A DNA stretch of 64,000 nucleotides from Prosthecobacter debontii. GTDB lineage: Bacteria > Verrucomicrobiota > Verrucomicrobiia > Chthoniobacterales > Chthoniobacteraceae. Both the position numbers and the translations under genes were made by a program. Position 1 is the first letter of the stretch. Each line of letters begins with the position of its first letter. Below the pieces are notes generated by a model, which was given only the letters and a program-made list of their open reading frames with translations, did no database searches and was not told the DNA's origin. Positions 44,261 through 50,610 of the stretch are shown here, piece by piece. The DNA lies in NCBI GenBank assembly GCA_945905735.1, contig CAMDQC010000006.1, forward strand, positions 1 through 64,000, read 5' to 3'.

Positions 44261-44308
44261 CGCAGAGGGAGGGTGCGTGGTTGTTGGAATCGCACGCCTC
44301 CCTCTGCG
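44261..44308. repeat. Hairpin between tRNA-Trp and tRNA-Met
   Basis: 17-bp stem with one bulge (CGCAGAGGGAGG then GTGCG, with its inverse) and a 13-nt loop. Confidence 0.75.
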
Positions 44309-44323
44309 GAACCTCATTCATTT

Positions 44324-44399
44324 TGCAGGGTCGCCAAGAGGAAAGGCAACGGCCTCATAAGCCGTCCACGCGCGGGTTCGATCCCCGCCCCTGCGACCA
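44324..44399 (+). tRNA. tRNA-Met/CAT
   Basis: 76 nt, CCA encoded, anticodon loop CTCATAA (CAT). This is the only array member with a near-standard T loop (TTCGATC) and a GG-containing D loop (AAGAGGAAA). The anticodon stem lacks the three G-C pairs of an initiator, so elongator Met or Ile(CAT) is possible. Confidence 0.9.
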
Positions 44400-44406
44400 A
44401 TTTTCA

Positions 44407-44465
44407 TTTGGCCCGCGAAAAGCGCGAAATTCTTTCGTGCTTTTTCGCGTATTTCGCGGGCCAAA
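44407..44465. repeat. Hairpin between tRNA-Met and tRNA-Tyr
   Basis: 23-nt arms at 44407-44429 and 44443-44465 (TTTGGCCCGCGAAA...) with two mismatches and a 13-nt loop. Confidence 0.8.
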
Positions 44466-44468
44466 ATT

Positions 44469-44553
44469 GCGGCGGTAGATCGCTAAAGACGCGAACCGAG
44501 CTGTAACCTCGGCGCACCTCGCCGGTCGGGAGCATTACCCGGACGCCGCACCA
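44469..44553 (+). tRNA. tRNA-Tyr (GTA), non-canonical
   Basis: 85 nt with encoded CCA. Anticodon loop CTGTAAC on stem CCGAG/CTCGG; the 13-nt variable region fits class II tRNA-Tyr. D arm TCGC-TAAAGAC-GCGA lacks GG; the T loop is AGCATTA. Confidence 0.82.
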
Positions 44554-44567
44554 TTTAATTTCATCAT

Positions 44568-44660
44568 CGAATCCACAGCCGACACGAGGGGCTCGGAGGA
44601 GCGGCCTGAATACGGAGTGAACGTGGGGGCTTCGGGCTCTTCTTGTCGTCTGTGGGTTCG
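44568..44660. repeat. Long imperfect hairpin between tRNA-Tyr and tRNA-Pro
   Basis: Arms of about 28 nt (CGAATCCACAGCCGACACGA... and its inverse ending CTGTGGGTTCG) with scattered mismatches, enclosing about 36 nt. Confidence 0.7.
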
Positions 44661-44668
44661 ATGGAAAA

Positions 44669-44744
44669 CGCGTGCGAGGGAGACAGCGAACCCACCTGAT
44701 TTGGGATCAGGGGATACCCGGGGCAGCACCGGGGCGCGCGACCA
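44669..44744 (+). tRNA. tRNA-Pro (TGG), non-canonical
   Basis: 76 nt, CCA encoded. Anticodon loop TTTGGGA on a perfect CCTGA/TCAGG stem; acceptor CGCGTGC/GCGCGCG. D loop AGACAGCGAA without GG; T loop GGCAGCA. Confidence 0.85.
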
Positions 44745-44753
44745 ATTTCAAAA

Positions 44754-44828
44754 GCGTCTGTGGCCGAACATCCAGGCATCGATCTTCCAAATCGAATCAC
44801 GCGGGGGAGGCACCCGCCGGACGCTCCA
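44754..44828 (+). tRNA. tRNA-Gly (TCC), non-canonical
   Basis: 75 nt, CCA encoded. Anticodon loop CTTCCAA on TCGAT/ATCGA; acceptor GCGTCTG/CGGACGC. D loop GAACATCCA; T loop GGAGGCA on a perfect GCGGG/CCCGC stem. Confidence 0.85.
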
Positions 44829-44832
44829 TTTT

Positions 44833-44907
44833 ACCAGTGTGGGATAACAGTAGTCCGCGGCCCTGTTAAGGCTTGAAGTCTTGGTGCGATGCCAAGCGCT
44901 GGTGCCA
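44833..44907 (+). tRNA. tRNA-Asn (GTT), non-canonical
   Basis: 75 nt, CCA encoded. Anticodon loop CTGTTAA; acceptor ACCAGTG/CGCTGGT. D loop TAACAGTAG without GG; T arm CTTGG-TGCGATG-CCAAG. Confidence 0.85.
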
Positions 44908-44912
44908 CTTTC

Positions 44913-44986
44913 CCTTGAGTAGCTCAAAAGCAGAGCACGCGGCCGATAACCGCGAGACCGTGGAGCGTTACCACGCCCAAGGACCA
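44913..44986 (+). tRNA. tRNA-Ile (GAT) with C33, non-canonical
   Basis: 74 nt, CCA encoded. Anticodon loop CCGATAA on CGCGG/CCGCG: position 33, almost always T, is C. Acceptor CCTTGAG/CCCAAGG has one A-C mismatch. D loop AAAAGCA; T loop AGCGTTA. Confidence 0.8.
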
Positions 44987-44990
44987 CTTT

Positions 44991-45066
44991 CGCTGGATGG
45001 CAGAGTCAGTCAATGCACCCGTCTGAAAAGCGGGCGATCTCGGTGCGATCCCGGGTCCAGCGGCCA
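44991..45066 (+). tRNA. tRNA-Phe (GAA), non-canonical
   Basis: 76 nt, CCA encoded. Perfect acceptor CGCTGGA/TCCAGCG; anticodon loop CTGAAAA. D loop GAGTCAGTCAA without adjacent GG; T loop TGCGATC. Confidence 0.87.
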
Positions 45067-45071
45067 GATGA

Positions 45072-45121
45072 GGTCGGAGAAAGTAGGGGGCGCGGCACAC
45101 CGGCCGCGCGCCCCTCCGACC
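45072..45121. repeat. Hairpin between tRNA-Phe and tRNA-His
   Basis: Nested stems GGTCGGAG/CTCCGACC and a GC-rich inner stem (GGGGCGCGG with CCGCGCGCCCC), separated by AAAGTA. Confidence 0.75.
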
Positions 45122-45136
45122 GGGCAATTTTCAAAT

Positions 45137-45213
45137 GGAGGCCATAATGTAAGAGTGAGCATACGGAACTGTGAATTCCGTTGTGTCGGGTGCGAATCCC
45201 ACTGGCCTCCCCA
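45137..45213 (+). tRNA. tRNA-His (GTG), non-canonical
   Basis: 77 nt including the extra G-1, which faces discriminator C73, the identity feature of tRNA-His. Acceptor GAGGCCA/TGGCCTC; anticodon loop CTGTGAA on CGGAA/TTCCG. D loop TAAGAGTGAG; T loop TGCGAAT on an imperfect stem. Confidence 0.85.
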
Positions 45214-45225
45214 TTTTCCGAAAAC

Positions 45226-45302
45226 GTGAGCCATGCCAAAGTCGTGGAGGCGGCGGGCTGCAACCCCGCTCTTACCCGGTGCGACTCCGGGGGCTCACTC
45301 CA
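45226..45302 (+). tRNA. tRNA-Cys (GCA), non-canonical
   Basis: 77 nt, CCA encoded. Perfect acceptor GTGAGCC/GGCTCAC; anticodon loop CTGCAAC on GCGGG/CCCGC; T arm CCCGG-TGCGACT-CCGGG. The D loop AAAGTCGTGGA keeps a GG. Confidence 0.88.
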
Positions 45303-45336
45303 CTTTTTAATGAAACAAGTTGCCGCTCGACCCGCG

Positions 45337-45370
45337 CGGGCAAACAGTCTTCAAATCACCAGTTGTCCCG
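45337..45370. repeat. Hairpin between tRNA-Cys and tRNA-Arg
   Basis: CGGGCAA pairs with TTGTCCCG (one bulge) around a 19-nt loop that contains CTTCAAA. It is not a full cloverleaf. Confidence 0.5.
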
Positions 45371-45381
45371 ATTTTCAAAAT

Positions 45382-45458
45382 GCTCGCGTAGCTCAATTGT
45401 ATAGAGTTCTGCGCTTCGAACGCAGCGGTTGCAGGTTAGAGTCCTGCCGCGAGCACCA
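45382..45458 (+). tRNA. tRNA-Arg (TCG)
   Basis: 77 nt, CCA encoded. Perfect acceptor GCTCGCG/CGCGAGC, four-pair D stem (GCTC/GAGT), anticodon loop CTTCGAA on CTGCG/CGCAG. The T loop TTAGAGT keeps TT but has A at position 56. Confidence 0.9.
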
Positions 45459-45462
45459 TTTC

Positions 45463-45537
45463 CCCGACGTAGCCCAATGCAGAGGCATCCGCCTCAGAAG
45501 CGGAAAAGTGTGGGTGCGATTCCTACCGTCGGGACCA
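45463..45537 (+). tRNA. tRNA-Leu (CAG) with short variable loop
   Basis: 75 nt, CCA encoded. Perfect acceptor CCCGACG/CGTCGGG; anticodon loop CTCAGAA on TCCGC/GCGGA. The variable loop is only AAAGT, although bacterial tRNA-Leu is normally class II with a long arm. D loop CAATGCAGA; T loop TGCGATT. Confidence 0.83.
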
Positions 45538-45547
45538 ATTCAAGAAC

Positions 45548-45638
45548 GGAACGTGAACCGGACCAGCGAGCCGGGAGTCTTTGCTAAAGACATCGTGCGC
45601 CCAAAGCGCAAGGGGAGCATGCCCTCCGCGTTCCGCCA
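45548..45638 (+). tRNA. tRNA-Ser (GCT), class II, non-canonical
   Basis: 91 nt, CCA encoded. Anticodon loop TTGCTAA; a real long variable arm (TGCGC-CCAAA-GCGCA). Acceptor GGAACGT/GCGTTCC. D arm CCGG-ACCAGCGAG-CCGG; T loop AGCATGC. Confidence 0.83.
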
Positions 45639-45648
45639 TTTTTCAAGT

Positions 45649-45725
45649 GTCTGCGAATGCAAAGCGGTCGAGCGCCACGCCTTTCAAGCGTGTCCTAGCC
45701 GGTGCGAGTCCGGCCGCAGATGCCA
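45649..45725 (+). tRNA. tRNA-Glu (TTC), non-canonical
   Basis: 77 nt, CCA encoded. Acceptor GTCTGCG/CGCAGAT; anticodon loop CTTTCAA on CACGC/GCGTG; T arm GCCGG-TGCGAGT-CCGGC. The D loop AAAGCGGTCGA has GG. Confidence 0.87.
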
Positions 45726-45730
45726 CAAAT

Positions 45731-45806
45731 AGCCGCGTAGCCCAACAGAAGAGGCACGGCGTTGAGAACGCCGCCAGTGAAGGTGCAACTCCTTTCGCGA
45801 CTGCCA
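45731..45806 (+). tRNA. tRNA-Leu (GAG) with short variable loop
   Basis: 76 nt, CCA encoded. Anticodon loop TTGAGAA on CGGCG/CGCCG; acceptor AGCCGCG/CGCGACT with one mismatch. The variable loop is CCAGT (class I). D loop CAACAGAAGA; T loop TGCAACT. Confidence 0.82.
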
Positions 45807-45837
45807 ATTTCCCGCCGCGCTCGTGCTTTGCAGCCGG

Positions 45838-46563
45838 CTAGTTTTTCCGCGAATATGAGTGCCCAGATTTTTTTAAGGTGCCTGCGATAGCGTCTAGGGT
45901 CCATGACTCCTTCGGGTTTCCGCTCCATTGCAAGATGAGTTCGGTGGGCGAACTCAGACTCCATTTCCCTTTGGAGCCTGAACTGGATTTTGCCGATCCG
46001 TCTGCATTCAGCGTGAATGCGTGTGAGCCGGGATCGTTCGCCCATTCCGTGCCCGCGATTTTCTTTGCTAAGCTCGGGACATCAACTGGGAGCGCCTCGA
46101 TGACGCGTTTCTTTTCGGCAGCAATCTCAGCTTGCAATGACGAATTCGCTGTCGAACGAGATTGCAGGGATGCAAGGGCTTGCAGGTAACTGGCGACGAT
46201 CAGTTTATTCTGCTGGGCGGTTTCTGCGTCCACTTTCGTGAACTCGCCGAGATACGCCTTTCGAGCAGGAAGCACGGTCTTCGGAAGTGTAGGTGCCGCT
46301 GTAGGCAGTAAGCGTTTCGCGTTGATGCTGTCTCTCTCCGCACTTATCGCGGATAACGCGTTCACGTCGCCTGCCGTCGTTGCCATTTTCTCCGCCGCAT
46401 CAAGCGCCGTCGCGTAAGTTCGCGCGATCCGCGAAATCGACGCATCCCGCCTTGATGCAACTACCTCCGAGTCTGCTTTGAATTTCGCAGAAAGTGGCGC
46501 GAGTTCCTGCGCGTGAATTGTTAAGGTGAGTGCGAGTGCGGCTAGAAATGCGTGGGTGATCAT
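45838..46563 (-). CDS. Secreted helical protein of unknown function
   Basis: A 241-residue protein from the ATG at 46563, where a signal peptide begins (MITHAFLAALALTLTIHAQ). The mature part is a long helical region (residues ~20-160), then a small domain with FTLNADGSAKSSSGSKGKW. The C-terminal part resembles a lipocalin-like or calycin strand set seen after such helical regions in Verrucomicrobiota; not certain. The helical part is similar in style to the protein encoded at 60723. Confidence 0.6.
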   Translation of the reverse strand: MITHAFLAALALTLTIHAQELAPLSAKFKADSEVVASRRDASISRIARTYATALDAAEKMATTAGDVNALSAISAERDSINAKRLLPTAAPTLPKTVLPARKAYLGEFTKVDAETAQQNKLIVASYLQALASLQSRSTANSSLQAEIAAEKKRVIEALPVDVPSLAKKIAGTEWANDPGSHAFTLNADGSAKSSSGSKGKWSLSSPTELILQWSGNPKESWTLDAIAGTLKKSGHSYSRKN

Positions 46564-46597
46564 GGAGTGGGTTTTAGCGAATGGTGTTGGGTGATAC

Positions 46598-46644
46598 AAA
46601 ACCAAAAGCGGGGCCGCGTGTCCATCACGCGGCCCCGGTTGGTT
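46598..46644 (-). terminator. Intrinsic terminator
   Basis: A perfect 11-bp stem GGGGCCGCGTG/CACGCGGCCCC with a 5-nt loop and flanking AACC/GGTT pairing. Read on the minus strand it is followed by T-rich sequence (CTTTTGGTTTT). It sits just after the small frame at 46664-46774. Confidence 0.7.
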
Positions 46645-46663
46645 TAATCAGTGCGCGGTTTTC

Positions 46664-46774
46664 TTAACTCGCGCCGACTGCGATTTCCTCCGTCGTCGTC
46701 CACACATTCGGGGGTGCGCCGTCCCAGAAGCAGAGACGGGAGCGGCGGCTACGGGTGCCGGATTGGCCCCGCAT
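46664..46774 (-). CDS. Possible 36-residue protein
   Basis: A short frame (MRGQSGTRSRRSRLCFWDGA, ending ATTEEIAVGAS-like: TTTEEIAVGAS) that stops 20 bases before a strong terminator on the same strand. The Arg-rich start and WDGAPPNVW core match nothing I know. Position before a terminator is the main support. Confidence 0.35.
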   Translation of the reverse strand: MRGQSGTRSRRSRLCFWDGAPPNVWTTTEEIAVGAS

Positions 46775-46852
46775 AACGACGCCCCCTTTTTGAAAATACG
46801 AAGCGCCCTCTACGCCCCGCGTCGTGACGGCTGGAGCCGATGATTACTTTTT

Positions 46853-47299
46853 ATGAAAACACACACACTAGATCAATTCGCGCCGGATGTGCGCGGGCGG
46901 GGCCGGACGGCTTTTGCGAACGATCACATCCACTCGGACCTCGCCGAACTCGGGGCTGCGTTTGCGGGCGGGGAACTGCACGCGGTGGCGTTCGAGCTAT
47001 CGCCAGAGGCGGGGCTGGTGACGCTGGCGGAGGTGTATGCGTATCGCATCTTCCGGGCGAAGCGGGTGGGAGCCGATGGGCGGCTGGTGCGGCTGGTGCG
47101 GCTGGTTTTGCGCTTTGCGCGGGATGGCTTTGTCATCGTGCATGAGCGCGGCGACGGCTGCATCTATGCGGGCAGCGAGGAGAAGGCGCGCGCGCTTTTT
47201 GCCGAGCTGGAGGCGGTGCTGGGGGAAGCTCCTGAAACGGCTATTGAACGAGCCGACGATTTCCGACAGTATCCCGACCATGCAGACTGCAACTCTTGA
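46853..47299 (+). CDS. Unknown protein upstream of an antitoxin-like gene
   Basis: A 148-residue soluble protein (MKTHTLDQFAPDVRGRGRTA). It has no membrane segment and no recognised motif. Its last 20 bases overlap the start of the Phd-like gene, so they are probably co-translated. It could be linked to the toxin-antitoxin-like neighbour, but it does not look like a known toxin. Confidence 0.5.
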   Translation: MKTHTLDQFAPDVRGRGRTAFANDHIHSDLAELGAAFAGGELHAVAFELSPEAGLVTLAEVYAYRIFRAKRVGADGRLVRLVRLVLRFARDGFVIVHERGDGCIYAGSEEKARALFAELEAVLGEAPETAIERADDFRQYPDHADCNS

Positions 47300-47540
47300 T
47301 GAACTCCATGCTGACCCGTATCGGCTCGACCGCTCGATTGATGCGGGCGAGCCGATTGAGGTTTTCCGCGATGGGCACCGCGTGGGGCGCTTTGTGCCGG
47401 AGGCTCCGAGGAAAGCTGAGATGCCGCTGAAATGGCCGGATTTCCGGGCGCGACTGAAAGCGCGTTGGGGCGACCGAGTGCTTACGCAGCAAGAGATTGA
47501 CGAGATGCGCGACTTTGAGGACGGAGAACTCGTAACGTGA
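47280..47540 (+). CDS. Phd/YefM-like antitoxin
   Basis: An 86-residue protein. The N-terminus (ATLDELHADPYRLDRSID, then EPIEVFRDGHRVGRFVP) has the layout of prevent-host-death/YefM antitoxins, which bind DNA by the N-terminal domain and a toxin by the C-terminus. No classic toxin gene follows. A damaged second copy of its 5' part lies at 49128-49272. Confidence 0.6.
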   Translation: MQTATLDELHADPYRLDRSIDAGEPIEVFRDGHRVGRFVPEAPRKAEMPLKWPDFRARLKARWGDRVLTQQEIDEMRDFEDGELVT

Positions 47541-47721
47541 GTGTGCCCCGGCGAGGGCGAGATTCTCGTGGAAACTAGTTGTCAAAAACCACACGAAACT
47601 ACATATTTAAGCGTCGGTTCTACTCGATTCCCGAACCTTGCTCTTATGCAGGGGTCTGGTGACTTCTGGGCTGAGGTGCTTTGCATTTCAGTTCGGGATT
47701 CGGGTAGAGCCGACATTTTTT

Positions 47722-48816
47722 ATGCCACATAATTCGTTCGCCGCGACGGACCTTCGTTACAAAGGTTTTATACGTTCCCATGAATGGTCTGTTTGTGTTG
47801 GTGCGGGAATTTCGGCTGGGATTATGCCGACTTGGTTTGATTTCACTCGGGCTGTCTTTAATCGAGCGACATCGCAAATTTTATCCGACGCCTCGTTTCG
47901 GAATCTGGCAACCAGCATGGGGTGGGGATTAGACGCTTGGCTACAGGCGGGGTTAAATTCGATGGTCGTCCAAGGTCATACTCGGGACGATTTTTTCGCG
48001 TTTATTGAGGATGAACTGTATCGGGATATACTCGAAAAAGCTGACAATTCCTCACTTAAAGCAATTTTGCTCATTGGGCTGTCGAACCCGAAGCGAAACA
48101 AGCCTGCTGATTCTCTAAAGTTGCTCGAATTTTTCAGAAAGGAGTTTTCAGATTCCACTCTGTTAGCATTGGCCAAGTGGCTTCGGAGAGCAAAACGATG
48201 CGGAAATCCGCTTCAGGCCGTTTTGACGTTCAATGCTGATGGATTACTTGATCTCATAATAACCCTGCTGGCTCTGGAAGAACAAATCCATACCAACGCT
48301 GGCAGAGGGTATCCAATAGACGAATTTAGAAGGGTTTTGAGAGCTTCAGATGATTGTCGGCACTCCACGCCGATTTTCCATTTGCACGGGTGTGTTGTGC
48401 CAAGGTGTGGAAATTCTCAGCGGGGGCGCGAGTCTCGGGAGGGATTGGTTTTTCCAGAAAGCGGGTACAGTCGGATTTCCTCAACGGTGCATACTTGGCA
48501 GCAGACCGTATTTCTGAGCCATGCTCAGTCGCAACGGCTTGTTTTCATCGGACTTTCAATGTCCGACCTAAATCTCCGGCGATGGTTGGCATGGTGTACG
48601 GCAAACGCCGTTCAAGAGCACCAGCATCGTTCACAAGAATTCCGAGGAGAATTCATTTTGGGCGAAAACCTATGGCTGACGATTCGCCCGAAAGAAAAGG
48701 AGCATGAAATCGCGCTCGAATCCTCACTTTTACATTTGGGCGTAAGGATTGCATGGCTGGAATCTTGGGCTGAATTGCCGACCGCACTCGATAACCTTTT
48801 GGGAGTTGGGGCTTAA
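47722..48816 (+). CDS. SIR2-like domain protein, probable defence NADase
   Basis: A 364-residue protein. I start it at the ATG at 47722, just before the conserved region; the frame opens at 47638. SIR2 signatures: VCVGAGISAG (27-31), VLTFNADGLLD (Asn171, Asp173), FHLHG (His222) and LVFIGLSMSDLNLRRW. Stand-alone SIR2 proteins act in anti-phage defence by cleaving NAD; this role is inferred. Its GC is clearly lower than its neighbours, a sign of transfer, and it lies between two copies of a duplicated sequence. Confidence 0.82.
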   Translation: MPHNSFAATDLRYKGFIRSHEWSVCVGAGISAGIMPTWFDFTRAVFNRATSQILSDASFRNLATSMGWGLDAWLQAGLNSMVVQGHTRDDFFAFIEDELYRDILEKADNSSLKAILLIGLSNPKRNKPADSLKLLEFFRKEFSDSTLLALAKWLRRAKRCGNPLQAVLTFNADGLLDLIITLLALEEQIHTNAGRGYPIDEFRRVLRASDDCRHSTPIFHLHGCVVPRCGNSQRGRESREGLVFPESGYSRISSTVHTWQQTVFLSHAQSQRLVFIGLSMSDLNLRRWLAWCTANAVQEHQHRSQEFRGEFILGENLWLTIRPKEKEHEIALESSLLHLGVRIAWLESWAELPTALDNLLGVGA

Positions 48817-48819
48817 TTA

Positions 48820-49077
48820 CTAGAGAATCCGGCGAGCGCGGGCCTGTAGGACGGCGATGAATTTGTTGGCTTGCGCGTAGCCGTGGTATTCTGCGGTTTC
48901 GTCGTCGGTGAGTTCGCCTTCGTTCGCTTTTTCGGCGAGAAGTTCGATGCGCTGTTGCAGTTCGTCATCGCCGTGGAAGTCCACAATTTGCGCCGCCTGT
49001 TCGCGACTGAGAATCCGCAGAACGGAGTCGGTAGCGCGGTCGAATGCAGCGGCGTCAATGATTGAGGACATGGGCAT
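48820..49077 (-). CDS. Small unknown protein
   Basis: An 85-residue acidic, helical protein (SREQAAQIVDFHGDDELQQR, then LTDDETAEYHGYAQANKFIA). I recall such proteins in Planctomycetota and Verrucomicrobiota next to HNH nucleases; one lies about 900 bp away here. It is convergent with the SIR2 gene, three bases apart. Confidence 0.6.
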   Translation of the reverse strand: MPMSSIIDAAAFDRATDSVLRILSREQAAQIVDFHGDDELQQRIELLAEKANEGELTDDETAEYHGYAQANKFIAVLQARARRIL

Positions 49078-49123
49078 TACGTAAGGTGTGCCCGTCGTTT
49101 TGTCGAGCGAAGGGTGCTCTCCT

Positions 49124-49272
49124 CGAAACGTCTATTGAACGAGCCGCCGACTTCCGACATTATCCCGACCATGCAGACTGCAACTCTCGATGAACTCCAT
49201 GCTGACCCGTATCGGCTCGACGGCTCGATTGATGAGATGCGTGACTTTGAGAATGGGAGATTCTCCAAGTGA
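49124..49272 (+). pseudogene. Duplicated, internally deleted copy of the antitoxin gene
   Basis: The sequence from about 49124 to 49231 repeats 47234-47340 with few changes, including the antitoxin start (MQTATLDELHADPYRLDGSID). It then jumps to the end of the gene (DEMRDFENG), losing about 160 bp. The remaining frame is 33 codons and ends GTGA, overlapping the next gene's start. Confidence 0.75.
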
Positions 49273-49742
49273 AGGCGCTGGCGGCGCGGTATCGGAGACT
49301 CGTCTGGCTTTTATTGCCGGTGGTTGTCGGGGCTGCGTTTTACTTCGGGTGGATGCAGCCGCGTCCCATCGCCGAAAAGAAGCGCGAGCGTGTGGCCTCG
49401 CTGCATGAAGTCGGCGCTTTGCCGAAAGGCTACGACGGCTGGCTTGCGCACGTGGAGGCGGAGTTGCTGGCGGTTGGCGAAGAGCCTCCGCCGGACCCGA
49501 TGTTTCCGCAGGACGATATTCTTCGGTGCCCGCCGATCGTCGATATCAGCGCGCAGGGCGGTGTTTTTCTTAACGCAACAGCGATGAAGTCGGAAGAACT
49601 CGTCGTCATCCTAAAGAGGGCATTCGAGGGCCAGACCGAACTTTCTCCGATCCTGTTTCGAGTTCCATTCGATGCTCCGTTGTCGTCGGTCGAGCCTGTC
49701 GCTCGGGCGATTGTTGACGCAGGGTTGGGGGGATCATCTTAG
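49269..49742 (+). CDS. ExbD/TolR-like membrane protein
   Basis: A 157-residue protein with a GTG start overlapping the antitoxin remnant's stop. One transmembrane helix (about 9-27) is followed by a periplasmic part. Its end, VDISAQGGVFLNATAMKSEE ... ILFRVPFDAPLSSVEPVARA, follows the beta-alpha pattern of ExbD/TolR domains. No exbB/tolQ gene is next to it and the usual short cytoplasmic start is different, so the function is uncertain. Confidence 0.5.
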   Translation: MKALAARYRRLVWLLLPVVVGAAFYFGWMQPRPIAEKKRERVASLHEVGALPKGYDGWLAHVEAELLAVGEEPPPDPMFPQDDILRCPPIVDISAQGGVFLNATAMKSEELVVILKRAFEGQTELSPILFRVPFDAPLSSVEPVARAIVDAGLGGSS

Positions 49743-49963
49743 CCCGATCTTCGAGGGCGGAGAGGCTCTCGGAGATTTATCTCGGGTCTATTCTCTCAGG
49801 CTTGGGGGCCGTTTTGTGCGAGTCTGCGCCCCTGAGCCTCATCCCGAGTCGCCTAAAGTTCCTCGGCGCTAACCCGTGCGCTTTTTTCTCCCCAAAACAA
49901 ACGAACGAACACCGCTCTGCACTCGTGGTGTGCCCGTCGCTCGACGCTCATCTATTTTTTACC

Positions 49964-50545
49964 ATGCAAGATTTTCTTCAACTCCCCGTCGTCCTCGTGC
50001 TCAACCGCGCGTGGCAGGCGATCCATGTGAAGACGCCTGCGGAGGCGTTTTGTATGATGGCGAGCGGGGCGGCTTCGGGGCTGGATATTGGGGCGGATGG
50101 GGCGATGACTCCGGTGCTGTGGGCGGATTGGCTGGCTCTGACGGTGCGCGAGCAGGACCGGGCGGTGCGGACGGTGCGCGGGGAGTTGCGGGTGCCGACG
50201 GTTGTGGTGGCTGCGAATTATGCGCGCGTGCCGATGCGGCGGCGGGCGTTTTCCGGGCGGGCGCTGTGGGAGCGGGATGGCGGCGTGTGCCAATATACGG
50301 GGCAGCGGCTGAAGGTGGGCGAGGGGAACATTGACCACGTCGTGCCGCGCTCGCGGGGCGGGCGGACGGATTGGGAGAACTGTGTGCTGGCGCACCGCGA
50401 GGTGAATAGCCGGAAGGCGAACAAGACGCCTGCGGAGGCTGGGCTGACGTTGCTGCGCAAGCCTGCGGTGCCGAAGACGCTGCCTGCGACGGTGCTCATT
50501 CGGAATACGCACGGGGTGCGAGACTGGGAGCATTTCTTGGTGTGA
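49964..50545 (+). CDS. HNH endonuclease domain protein
   Basis: A 193-residue protein from the ATG at 49964 (MQDFLQLPVVLVLNRAWQAI). The HNH core is clear: CQYTGQRL, NIDHVVPRSRGG, WENCVLAHREVNSRKANKTP. It is a possible DNA nuclease of the single-domain type common in Planctomycetota and Verrucomicrobiota. Whether it acts in defence or housekeeping is unknown. No mobile element is adjacent. Confidence 0.82.
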   Translation: MQDFLQLPVVLVLNRAWQAIHVKTPAEAFCMMASGAASGLDIGADGAMTPVLWADWLALTVREQDRAVRTVRGELRVPTVVVAANYARVPMRRRAFSGRALWERDGGVCQYTGQRLKVGEGNIDHVVPRSRGGRTDWENCVLAHREVNSRKANKTPAEAGLTLLRKPAVPKTLPATVLIRNTHGVRDWEHFLV

Positions 50546-50610
50546 TGCTTTGGGCCCGCCGATTTTTAATTCTACGGGAATATGCGAAATCTGCGGAGAA
50601 GAACTTTTTT

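Noticed and set aside
45303-45381. CTTCAAA loop suggesting a selenocysteine tRNA
   Set aside because: The flanking bases do not form an anticodon stem, and there is no long acceptor branch or CCA; it folds as a simple spacer hairpin.
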